Of a stretch of DNA of 64,000 nucleotides, positions 11,544-21,582 are shown one piece after another (the first letter of the stretch is position 1; each line of letters starts with the position of its first letter). The notes beneath the pieces are model-generated. The model was not told where the DNA came from, did no database searches, and saw only the letters and a list, made by a program, of their open reading frames with translations. Position numbers and translations under genes: made by a program. This DNA comes from Ceratopteris richardii. Lineage: Eukaryota; Streptophyta; Polypodiopsida; Polypodiales; Pteridaceae. The DNA lies in NCBI GenBank assembly GCA_020310875.1, contig CM035413.1, positions 183,675,618-183,739,617 of the forward strand. The letters run 5' to 3'.

Positions 11544-13886
11544 TTGACTCAGTCATTGTGGTCACCGCAGTTTGGACCACATGACTTGGTCAAGCTACAT
11601 GGTAGTGTATACGGGACCAGGGTGCGAGTCATGATAGATGACTCTGCAACTCATAACTTCATTAACTATGCTTTGGTCAAGAAATTGAAGATTCCCCAGC
11701 AGCCTAGTGCACATAAATACATTGTATCTATGATGCAAGGGCAAGATAAAAGAATATGGGATACTATGGTATCCAATTTGGAAGTCAAGATGCAGGATTA
11801 TACAGATCATATGGACTTCCAAATTATGAATATGGAGAGGACAGATCTAGTCTTAGGAAGAGAGTGGCTATGGGGGTTGGGAGATACACTTAAACGCAGC
11901 TATCAAAATAACACACTCGAGTTTGAAAAGAATGGAAGTAAAGTTTATATTCAGGGAGAGAGAGATGTACCTAGTGCACCTCTCATCTCATCATTAGAGT
12001 TGTATAGTCTCTGTTGTTCACAGCATGTACAGGATATGTTTTTATTGTATAGTCATGATATGGAGCATTGTATAGACAGCTCATCTGATGTATATTTTCA
12101 TGCTTTGAATGTAAATATGAACAGGACTTTCTACTATTCTTTTTTGCAAGAGTGTGTAGTTAAAAGTTTTAAGGATCTTATGTTTGAATACAGAGATGTT
12201 TTTCCCACTGACTTACCTAGAGGGCTACCACCTGAGAGAGGGGACATTGACCATGCCATAGAGGTTGTTACTAACACTAACCCTATTTGTAGACCACCTT
12301 ATAGGCTTATTGTTTCTCAGCATGAGGAGGTTGAGAAGCAATTGCACGATTATTTAGATAAAGGCTTCATTAAACCTAGTAACTCACCTTGGGCATCGCC
12401 AATGCTCCTAGTTAAAAAGAAAGATGGCTCTATGAGACTATGTATAGATTATAGAGCACTTAATAAGGTAACTATTAAAAATAGATTTCCAATGCCTAGG
12501 TTGGAAGATCTATTTGATCAGTTACATCAAGCTAGGTATTTTACCAAGCTTGACCTTAGATCAGGATATCATCAGATCAGGATTAGGGCAGAAGATGTCC
12601 CTAAGACTGCATTTAGGACTAGATATGGGCACTATGAGTTTTTGGTGATGCCTTTTGGTCTCACCAATGCTCCTGCCACTTTCATGAAACTCATGAATAG
12701 TGTTTTACGGCCTTATCTAGGACACTTTGTAGTAGACTTTTTAGATGACATTCTGATCTATAGTGCATCAGAACAGGAGCACTTGGAACACTTGAGAAAA
12801 GTATTTCAAGTGCTAAGGGAAAATTCGCTCTTTGCTAAGGAGTCAAAGTGTGAATTTTTCAAGAAAGAGGTTAGATATCTTGGGCATATAGTCTCCCAAG
12901 ATGGAATCCAGATGGATCCTGAAAAAGTAAGGGCTACTATGGAATGGCCACATCCACGGAACCTGGAAGAGCTGCAGATCTTCCTAGGTTTATCAGGTTT
13001 CTATCGAAGATTCATTAAGATCTATGCCAAAATTGCTGTTCCGATGACGGAACAGCTTAAAGGGAAAGGGAAAGCCTTTCATTGGGGAGACGAACAGAAG
13101 CAAAGTATGGAAAAGTTGAAGGTAGCAATTGCTACAGCTCCACTTTTACATATAGCAGATCCCAATAAACCATTTGTGGTTGAGACTGACGCGAGTGATT
13201 TTGCTATAGGAGCGGTTTTAGTACAGGATGGTCGACCATTAGCTTTTGAGAGCAAGAAACTAGAAGTGGCTCAAAGGAATTACTCCGTCTATGAGAAGGA
13301 GTTGTATGCAATAGTCCATGCTTTGAAAAAGTGGCGTCATTATTTATATGGTGCCAAAGTTACGATAGTGTTTGATCAAGAGAGCATTAAGTGGCTCTCT
13401 AATCAAACAGACCTTAAAGGTCGGAAGGCCCGATGGGCAGAGACCCTTCAAGAGTTTGATTATGAGCTTAGGTATAGGAAGGGAAAGTTTAATGTAGTGG
13501 CTGATTCACTTAGCCGCATGCCTATGCTCAATGGACTGAGTTTTACTCAGATCACTAGTGAGCTACTTGAGTCTATTAAAGGGAAATGTAGGCTTGATCC
13601 TGCATATTCCGAGATTTGGGAAGCCATAGAGAATGGGGATCGTGATATACGGGTTTCCAATGAGGATAGAGTATCGAGGGGTACTCAAGAAGGATTCAAG
13701 TGGAAGAATTACAGTGTCCATGATGGATATCTGTTATATAAAGGTAAGGTGTGTGTCCCTAGAGATACTGAGATGAGACGGCATATTTTATATGAGTGTC
13801 ATGACACACCTAGTGCGGGACACCCAGGAGTTAACAAGACTTATGATCTTGTTAAAGAGGCAGTTTTATTGGCCTGGACTTCATAA
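11544..13886 (+). pseudogene. pol: Element B protease, RT and RNase H
   Basis: 780 codons. The protease (about residues 10-130) has [19 protein letters not shown] where chromoviruses normally have IDSGATHNFI, so the D-S-G catalytic triplet is altered to D-D-S, while [12 protein letters not shown] is kept. The RT (about 245-420) has [37 protein letters not shown] and FLDDILIYS. The RNase H (about 510-640) has [14 protein letters not shown] and DHQS-like FDQESIKWL. The integrase zinc region starts at the end ([10 protein letters not shown]) but is cut by a frameshift near 13855; the frame continues in the overlapping ORF at 13792. The start codon is arbitrary because the 5' end is missing. Confidence 0.85.
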
Positions 13887-15066
13887 GGACGTCCTAGAGT
13901 ATGTGCTTAAGTGCAATAAATGCCAGGTCAACAAAGCTGAGAGATTAAGGATTGGAGGGCTACTCCACCCATTGGATATTCCCAATGGGAAGTGGGAGAG
14001 TATCTCCATGGACTTTATAGTCGGTTTACCTAAGACACAGAGAGGGCGCGACTCGGTCTGGGTAATTGTGGATAGGTTAACCAAAATGGCTAGGTTTATT
14101 CCAACACATACTACAGTAAAGACACCTGAGTTGGCTAGACTCTTTGTAGAGAACCTATACCGGTTATATGGTCTTCCTTTAGACATAGTTTCTGATTGGG
14201 ATAGGAAGTTTACTAGCCACTTTTGGAGAGCGGTCTTCAAAAGGTTGGATACAAAGCTTAGCATGAGTACGGCCGAGCATCCACAGTCGGATGGGCAAAC
14301 AGAAAGGGTTAACCAAATCCTAGAGGATATGCTTCGAGCATATGTAAATGAAAGGCAAACTAATTGGGAAGAGTACTTACCTATAGTAGAGTTTGCATAT
14401 AATAGTGCCAAGCACTCTTCCACTGGGCATAGTCCATTTATGCTTATGTATGGGTTTCAGCCAAGGGCTCCTTATGCAGTTGGCTTGCAGAATGAAAAAG
14501 TCCAAGCTGCAAAGGACTTCTTGGAAGAAATGAATGATATGCTTAGACTTGCTAAGGACAGCATTAGGAAAGCTCAGGATAGGGCTAGAGCATATGCTGA
14601 CCCTCAGAGAAGAGATATCAAGTTTGAGGTAGGAGAACAAGTCTATCTTAGAGTTCCATCTAGGTCTGAAACCATGAAGACGGGACCTTGTCCAAAATTA
14701 TCTCCTAGGTATTGTGGACCTTTCCAAATACTTAAGAGAATAGGAAAGATGGCTTACCAGCTCCAACTTCCAGAGAGTAGTCAAATTCATCCAGTTTTTC
14801 ATGTTAGTCGGCTTAAGAAAAGGCTGGGTGAATCTGACAACCTCATTCCAGATAGTGAGGTAGTAGAGCCTATTTCTGTTCAATCTATTCCACATGAGCC
14901 AGAAAGCATACTACGCACTCGAGAGAAACGGACGAGGAGTCACTTGTATAAAGAGTGTCTAGTAAAGTGGAAAGATAGTTCAGAAGATAGTGCCACATGG
15001 GAGCGGGTTAGCACCCTTCAGAGACGGTTTCCCAGTTTCAGTTTACCTTCTCAAGAGTTTTCTTAA
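13792..15066 (+). pseudogene. pol: Element B integrase with chromodomain
   Basis: From about 13855 this frame carries the rest of the zinc-binding region (CNKCQVNKA), then the catalytic core: D in SMDFIVGLP, D in VSDWDRKFTSHFW (usually SDRD) and E in HPQSDGQTERVN. The GPFQILKRIG and HPVFHVSRLKK blocks are typical of chromovirus integrase. The C-terminus, YKECLVKWKDSSEDSATWE, matches the chromodomain core that in this group targets insertion to heterochromatin. Apart from the frameshift to the upstream ORF the domain is complete, ending in TAA just before the first polypurine tract. Confidence 0.85.
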
Positions 15067-15207
15067 GGGGAAGGATATGGGGAAACAACACGGAGACAGG
15101 ACCATGTATTTCTATACATGGGGATATAGTGGGAGTACCACCCTCTTGATTTCTAGACCTTCCAATACCATTTTTGAGGACAAAAATGGAGTTAAGGGGA
15201 AGGAAAT
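15063..15207 (+). other. Twin polypurine tracts of element B
   Basis: TAAGGGGAAGGATA lies right after the pol stop (about 15064-15077), and a second tract, TTAAGGGGAAGGAAA, sits directly before the LTR (about 15192-15206). The 115-bp segment between them includes TTTTTGAGGACAAAAATG, a pre-PPT motif also present in K and F. The second tract should prime plus-strand DNA synthesis. The first is an unexplained duplicate that is conserved in K. Confidence 0.7.
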
Positions 15208-15375
15208 GTTATGAAGGGAGTCCCTATAGAAGAGATGGTGTGAACCATCTCTTGGGCTCCACTAGAAGGGCACACACATGAGTGCCATGGAAATGTTATG
15301 AAGGGAGTCCCTATAGAAGAGATGGTGTGAACCATCTCTTGGGCTCCACTAGAAGGGCACACACATGAGTGCCAT
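15202..15375 (+). repeat. 87-bp direct tandem duplication
   Basis: Copies at 15202-15288 and 15289-15375 appear identical, each starting GGAAATGTTATGAAGG and ending GAGTGCCAT. The unit begins in the polypurine tract, so the duplication re-creates the PPT/LTR junction and the first hairpin. Confidence 0.9.
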
Positions 15376-15518
15376 GTGGCACTCATGTGAGATGCCACAT
15401 TAGTTACTCCAATTAAGGAGAATGAAATCAAGAGAAGGGTACGCGGCTGGGGGGATATTCGAAAGCATGTATCTCCGTGTTCGCGCGTGACTAAGAGTAC
15501 GACCTCGAATTCTGTGCA
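15208..15518 (+). repeat. Element B 3' LTR
   Basis: It starts TGTTATGAAGG directly after the PPT and probably ends ...CTGTGCA at 15518, where element C coding sequence resumes on the other strand. It contains an 87-bp internal tandem duplication and two hairpins: AGAGATGGT-gtga-ACCATCTCT and a palindrome with 11-bp arms CATGAGTGCCA. Layout and hairpin positions resemble the LTR of K. The 3' limit is inferred. Confidence 0.7.
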
Positions 15519-16053
15519 GAAGACCCCCACAAAAGTGAGGGGTATCATCGGGAACCAACACCTTATCACTTCCTGATGATTCTACCACTTCTATCACGTT
15601 AATCTGTACATTAGAGTTAACTTTGTTGGGGTTCTTGGGGCAATCTCTAAAAAGGTGTTCTTTACCACAATCACTACAGTATCCTTCCCAGACTCGCTGT
15701 GATGGTGGTGGATTTGGCAATGTACACTCTCTGATATAATGATCACCTCCACATCTATAACATGGTCCTCTAGGTACAGGCGGTTTGTTCATAGGTCGGG
15801 GGGGTATGGATGCCCTAGGAGCTGTGTATATTAATGACACATAATCCTACTCATATCCGTAAGAACTATCTGGCACTTCCATGCCATAGGTATATGGTTC
15901 GTACATTTGTCCATATTCTATCATAGAGCTCTCATAACTGGGATAGTTTCCTTGACTATGGTCATAAGATGAGTCATATGGTTCATTGCTAGGCAATGGT
16001 GTGGCTGGGACTATCGCTCTCTCTAGGTTTTCTTCAGGTTGAGTTATTTTCAC
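15519..16053 (-). pseudogene. gag: Element C Gag C-terminal zinc-knuckle region
   Basis: Two open segments (15840-15519 and 16053-15847) hold CYRCGGDHYIREC and CSDCGKEHLFRDC, the paired knuckles also present in D, E and J, followed by VNVIE-type sequence. The Tyr-rich segment upstream (YGQMYEPYTYG) corresponds to the Pro/Tyr-rich hinge in the relatives. A stop at 15847 separates the two. The frame runs out where element B begins; the apparent continuation to 15400 is translation of the B LTR. Confidence 0.8.
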
Positions 16054-16199
16054 GGGGACAACATTCTGAGGATGGGGTGGCTATTGTCGTAAGTTGTGGT
16101 TGATTATAACCTTGGTAAGCATATGGCCGTGGTACAGGTGCCTGCTGCTGATATGTGGGATACCTAAAGGCTTCACCTCCTTGTTCTCTCTAAGGGTAT

Positions 16200-18051
16200 C
16201 TATAAGGTCTCATAACAGGTTGTTGGTCTTGATTGCCTGTTGTAGGGACAATTTTCTGCACTGTGATTTGTGTATTTTTGTTCTATGCTGCAATATTGTA
16301 GAGGGCCTGGAACGGGTGGTCTATTGTAAGCATAAGCATGTGGTGGGACTACTCCCCTAGTGCACAAATGAGATGGATGATCACCTCCACAATGCATACA
16401 TCTTCTAAGCATGGACACTGTTGTTGGGGTAGTTCCTCTGTCCTTAGACATTCAGCGTCTTTGCTACTAGGTCGGCTATTTCCTCAACATTGTTCTTAGG
16501 GTTTGATGTGCTACTTGCTGAATCTTCACTCTTCATACTACCTTGAGGTATCTTCAGATCCTCCGCAAGATTGTCCTCTAGGTCAATACATTCTTTCATG
16601 CATTCTTGCAAGGTTTGAACTCTCTTCACATACACGAGAGATCTTAATGATCCATTCAATAATCCTTCCAAAAATAATGACACCATTTTGTTTTGGGTGG
16701 GTCTCTCTTCCACTCGACATCTATCCACATACTGTTTGAATCTTCTTGCTGCCAATCTCACTGATTCCGTAGGAGCTTGCTTAAAGCTATGGATTAATGA
16801 TGACGAACTCTTTTTAATTTCAGACTTAGTGAATTCTTCAATCATTTCTTGATAGACTTGTTCCATGTTTTGAAAATCATTTGGATCTAATGGCTGGAGC
16901 CAAGCTAAAGCTGTGTCCGTCAAGGTTAGACCAAAAGATTCATATTGGATTAAAAAATCTTCTACTTGTTCGGCTCTGATTACTTGCTTGAATTCAGCTA
17001 TATGATTGTAAGGTTCACTAGAGCCATCATAGTGATTTCTCATGCACTTGGCCACTTGAATTGGCCTTAATCTTCTTCCTCCTTCAGGCGGTCTAGGCAT
17101 CACAGGGAAAACCGGTCTTCCAATGGGTATACCAGGTCCTCTTGCTACAGGTGGTCTGACTGGAGCAAGAATTCCATTCCATGGGTCAACAGGTGGCCGA
17201 GGCTGATAGTTAGGGTTATTTGCAGGCATAGCAAACTGCACATGTTGAGATGAATTATTCTGAGAGGTTCCATGTGGGTTTCTTGAAGTAGTGGCTTGAT
17301 CCCTTGGGGGAAACACTGGAATGTTCTGATATTTCAACCCGGCTCTCTCTGAATCTGTTAGGGGCCCATACCTTCTCTGGTTTTTGTCCAAATATGTGAT
17401 AATTGTGGGAAAGTCAGGATCTTGCAACTCATAGACAGTAACTGGATTAGGGGCTGCTTCCCATATTGAAGAGTGGGCTCTAAGGAGATGCTCCATTCCA
17501 TTAATCAAATACACATCCATTAAGGAGTCATCCTGGGGAATCAGGTCTCCTCTCCAACCCCTAACAACAGTAGATCTCCCTCTAGGTGTGGTCACTTGCT
17601 CTTCATTTTCTTCTTCATTGGGGTTATGAGCATTGTTTTCTTCCCCAAGTTCATTAATGTTTTCCGGATGTTCTGTAACCACATACTGGATGTCCCTTTT
17701 GTCCATATAAAATCCTCCTGGATATTTAACTGCTGGTCTAGGCACTATGTAAGCATCTGAAGCTTTCTTCAGTCTGGCCACTGATCGGTTTAGTCCATCT
17801 AGGTATATGGGGATCTCATGTTGATTGGTGGTCACATATTCTAAAGATGTCCGATATTCTCCCTCAATAATTGACATCATGCCAATCATTGGTATAGTGT
17901 TTTGCATATCCTTTGAAGCCATAGGAATTTCTTCTTCTGACTCACTAGAGGTCTCAGAATAATGTGAGCGGCTACTTGGTTCAGCTACACTTCCTACAGA
18001 AGAGATCACACTCCTTCGACTTCCTAGGGTTCTTCCAGATCTTAGGTTCAT
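16200..18051 (-). pseudogene. gag: Element C Gag N-terminal and capsid region
   Basis: The main frame (18051-16444, 535 codons) starts MNLRSGRTLGSRR, the same start as D and E. It has a 300-residue N-terminal extension (YRTSLEYVTTNQHEIPIYLDG, KYPGGFYMDKRD), then a capsid-like domain (MRNHYDGSSEPYNHIAEFK...WLQPLDPNDF). After a frameshift it continues at 16451-16200 with the CMHCGGDHPSHLC knuckle and the degenerate YCSIEQKYTNHSAENC. The capsid part should assemble particles. The function of the N-terminal extension is unknown, but it is conserved in three other copies here. Confidence 0.85.
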
Positions 18052-18990
18052 CCACTTAAAAGCTCTGGTCAGCCCTTGCTAACCTCTAGCTTCTAGAACT
18101 CTTCACTATGGGTCAGAATTCTAGAAGAATTTGACTGGAAAAGGACTGAATATGAAATCTCAAGTAACAATTTTTTGACTCAAAATTTCACGATACTTGA
18201 CCTTTGAGCCAGACGATACCCGATATCTACCAAAAAACGATACACGATACCTCAATAAAACGATACTCGATACTCAGAGAAAGACGATACTCGATACTTC
18301 AATGAACACGATACACGATACTTCGAAAAGGCGATAGATGATACTTGAGTAAACGCGATACACGATACTTAGGATAAACACGATACTTGAGATAGCACGA
18401 TACACGATACTTGTTGAAGTATCGCGATCGGTAGGTATATGATACACGATACTTGGTTACAGACGATACTCGATACTTGGATGAACACGATACCTGATTC
18501 ACACGATACACGATCTCTGACAAGTATCACGATCGGTGAAAAGCACGATACACGATACTTGGAGGAACACGATACTCGATACGCCTTTAACACGATACTC
18601 GATACACGATACTTGGTGAAGTATCACGATCAAGAAATCACGATACACGATATTTGGGAAGTATCGCGATCAGAAGTAAAATGATACACGATAGTTGCAG
18701 GACTCGATACACGATACTCGTTAAGTATCGCGATCAAGCAACTCGACACACGATATTTGGGAAGTATCGCGATACTCAACCACAGGAGATCACGATACTT
18801 GTCAGGTATCGCGATACTCGATCGCGGGAAAACACGATACTTGACCCTTTTTCAAATTTTTTGCTGGATTTTTTTTGGGTTTTGAATGAAGACAATTGTT
18901 TTCCCAGTTCATCTACCCTCTCCTCACTCTTTGTATTACAGAAATAAGCTTCTCTCACCCCTGAAGGACTCTCACGATACTTCACGCAGA
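18052..18990 (-). repeat. Palindromic minisatellite in the leader of element C
   Basis: Between the gag start and the PBS lie dozens of copies of CGATAC and AAGTATCG-type words, densest at 18184-18850 with a last copy near 18975. Several units form the perfect 12-bp palindrome GTATCGCGATAC (18761-18772 and 18806-18817). In the element sense strand the unit reads AAGTATCGTGTATCG and the array encodes repeats of KYRVS. A related array occupies the same position in element E. 18991-19469 is non-coding leader without clear repeats. Confidence 0.85.
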
Positions 18991-19469
18991 TCGTTTACTT
19001 TGAAATGTTTAATTTATGAAACACTGATGGGAGGATGATGAATGTGCTTACCTTGGGAACTCTATCTCAGCTCTCTACCCCCTCTGACTTGTTTTGCGTA
19101 GCTCAAAATGCCCAAACCTTCACCCACGATACTCGGCAGCAATTCCTCACAATACTTGTTCAAAAGACAAGTGAGTTACACAATGACATTTTTTGGCTTT
19201 TATACTCTTGAATTTTCCTACTCACTGAAAATAGAACAACATTACAAGGATGGAAAGCTACTCTAACTACCTAACCTACTCCCTTACTCCTACTCTACTC
19301 ATTCCACTCACTTCCCTAAACTAACAACTCACTACACACACTTCAAGAGTGAGAAGTAGTAAGTGTGGATGAAAGTGACTTACCAAAGAAGAGAAAATCA
19401 CTACTCCTCCTCTTGCTTCAATGCAAAAAGCTACTTACCATCACACGAATGCCTCGGTTTGATTCAACA

Positions 19470-19488
19470 CTCCCCGACAACGGCGCCA
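19470..19488 (-). other. Element C primer binding site (tRNA-Asp type)
   Basis: The minus strand reads TGGCGCCGTTGTCGGGGAG a few bases after the LTR end. TGGCGCCGTT(G/A)CCGGGGA is the PBS complementary to the 3' end of plant tRNA-Asp and is typical of Tat/Athila elements. One internal base differs. Confidence 0.85.
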
Positions 19489-19495
19489 AAAAACG

Positions 19496-20217
19496 TGTGT
19501 ACCTAAGAACCAACTCAGGGACTTGTGGAGAAAGAGACTATACCTCAATCCCCCTCAAGTAGATATAGTGGGGATTCACGCTTTAATTATCAATCTGATG
19601 AGTATACAAACCTAGCCGAGTGTATGAAGACATGCATTCAAATGACGATCAATGCAAATGAATTGCAAACAAGGCAAAGACTAATCCAAACAAGCTTCAA
19701 CTGTCAATCATGGTGTCACGATACTTGAAACAGCAGCCAGCAGTAAATTGCGTTTTTCTCCCAGCTCCGAACTCCAAATATAGCAAATAGCATATGCGTT
19801 TCGAAGCTCTTGAGAAGACGCATCCAATCGCAATATTTTCACTCAATTCTGACACTTCTACTTCAAGTTATGAGCAAAATACTGAGTCATAGGAAAGACC
19901 TTCCTACACTTCAGCACTTCCTACACTTCGCACACACCTTAACAACAGTAAACAAAAGCTTTCATGGATAGACAACACTTCCCTACACTCTTTCCAAGTA
20001 ATACACAAGCATACAAGCTCACAAAGAAGAAGATACAGAGAGGAGAAGACACAAATTCGAATTTCTGTGCTCTTGATTCTCACAATGGAAAAAAGTCCTT
20101 ACAAAGAGTCACCAATTGACTTATATACTTGTGCCCTAAAAATGGTCCTTTCATACAAGAGACCGGCACTTTATTCACTAAAAGACTAATTTCCTACTAA
20201 TTTACATGGGTAAGTTT
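19496..20217 (-). repeat. Element C 5' LTR (outer limit uncertain)
   Basis: It ends ...GGTACACA (minus strand) next to the PBS. A TATA box, TATATAA, lies at 20121-20127. A copy of the leader word (GTGTCACGATACTTG) also occurs at 19712-19726. The outer end could not be fixed, because no second LTR is present and the neighbouring element D frame runs up to 20218 without an obvious TG; the U3 may reach several hundred bases into 20218-20600. Confidence 0.55.
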
Positions 20218-21459
20218 CTAATCTTCTGTGGGGATGCATCTAGAGGACTCCTCTAGTGCATTTACATCGGAAAATATATTACAAGAATGGTTATAATACA
20301 AAAATGGGGTGTCCAAATCGGAAAATTTTTGGGGCCCGTCTTTTTCTCTGCCTTGTGCTCTCTTTGCTCTGCAACAGGGGGAGACTGGATGGATGGGACA
20401 TGAAGGAGGAGCGATCAGGGTGGTAGATACTTCGACAACTGTGGTGGTATGTACAACAGTGGTACGGGGTGGGGAGTCGATGATAATGGTGTCTTCTGCC
20501 AATGAGCCTTCACGGACGAGACATGCTTCCCTGACCTGTTTTGAAGATTGTCTGCCGTTGGGTACCCGAATATATTCACCCGGTTTGGTTAGTAGACGGA
20601 TTCTGTGAGGGTTATACTGTGGTAACGGTTTCCTCTGCAAATATTGTAAGGCTTCTGTGGATCCCACTGATTTGATAAGTTCTCGGAAGCCTCTGATGTA
20701 TACTTCTTTGAATCCGTCATTCCTCACTGTTATCGTGGGTGCTCTCATGCTAATAGACTTGTCTTCCCAAGGTCCTGTGAACTGAGGTAATTCATGTAAA
20801 GAATTGGATTCAAATCCTGTGTGTTCACTCAGTTGTTCTTCCTCTACATCATCGTAAATAGAGGGGATATCTTGGGGGAATTGTTCTTGCAAGTCATCTA
20901 TTTCCTGAATAGGAGGATGAGTTCCTTGTTCTTTTCTCCACTTCTCTTCTTGGATTTCTCTCAGAAATTCGTGTGAGTACCTATGTATGGAAGATAGGTT
21001 GTCTTGACTTTCTGTGTTGGGTACTTGAGACAGGGATGGTGCATTCCTTTTCTGTGTCTCTGGGGCAATAGGGTTCCTATGCTGATTCTTTTTCTCCTTG
21101 CTATCTATCAAGTATTCTAGCCTCTCCATTAATCCTTGAAAGTGTAATTCCGGTTTTGCCATGTTATTCCAATTTAGATATCTAGAGGCTTCGAACATTG
21201 CTTGTGCTGATTCTACCATCTTCATGCAAAGTTTAGTCCTCTCAATTTCTAGATCAGCTCGAGGGTAATTCTTACTCATTTTTGCTATATGGGGTCCTTC
21301 TTTTATCCTAGCCTGATATGCACGAAACATCATGTCTAAGTTTTCTGGTATGGGTTCCGCTAGAACTGATCCTGATTTTTGAGCTGGGTTCTCTTGATTC
21401 AATTCTTGTGAAATCAATTCTAGGATTTTGGCTCTCGATTCCTTCAAACTTCCTTCCAA
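20218..21459 (-). pseudogene. Element D gag-protease linker region
   Basis: 413 codons. It starts with a charged helix (LKESRAKILELISQELNQE), then GSVLAEPIPENLDMMFRAYQARI, a conserved segment with YPRADLEIERTKLCMKMVE, and an acidic stretch ending LHELPQFTGPWEDK, all matching E. After RAPTITVRNDG it diverges from E: about 140 residues including GFRELIKSVGSTEALQYLQR and a Thr/Val-rich run have no counterpart in E or C. No protease motif follows. Part of this 3' portion may belong to the U3 of the element C LTR. Confidence 0.6.
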
Positions 21460-21582
21460 CTCAGTTATCCTTTTACTCCATTTTCTCTTAATTCTTTCTC
21501 TGGAATCTTTCCAAGATTTCGTCTTTTTACTGCTAGATTCTCCAACTTCACTAGTCCCGACTATTTTCTCCTGATTAAGTTG

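Larger units (their letters stand above)
11530..15518 (+). mobile_element. Element B: 5'-truncated chromovirus nested in C
   Basis: A plus-strand Ty3 pol with a C-terminal chromodomain-like segment, two polypurine tracts and a 3' LTR. There is no 5' LTR, PBS or gag: the sequence begins almost directly at the protease. It separates two parts of the element C gag region that are contiguous in D and E. The left limit (about 11530) is set by where C homology stops, and the right limit by the LTR end ...CTGTGCA. No target-site duplication could be recognised, which fits loss of the 5' end. Confidence 0.75.
4036..20217 (-). mobile_element. Element C: long Tat-like Ty3/gypsy element, split by B
   Basis: Minus-strand order: 5' LTR (about 20217-19496), tRNA-Asp-type PBS (19488-19470), palindromic minisatellite leader (18990-18184), gag (18051-15519), insertion of B (15518 to about 11530), gag-PR linker, PR, RT, RNase H, integrase, a second protease-like domain and an unrecognised tail. 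The gag halves flanking B match the continuous order of D and E, which supports the nesting. Gag and pol carry several stops and frameshifts, so this copy is not autonomous. No 3' LTR is visible; element A interrupts the tail. Confidence 0.8.

Noticed and set aside
18184..18990. Possible CRISPR-like array
   Set aside because: Repeat words are short (6-15 bases) with irregular spacing and degenerate copies, no unique spacers, and the setting is a plant retrotransposon leader.
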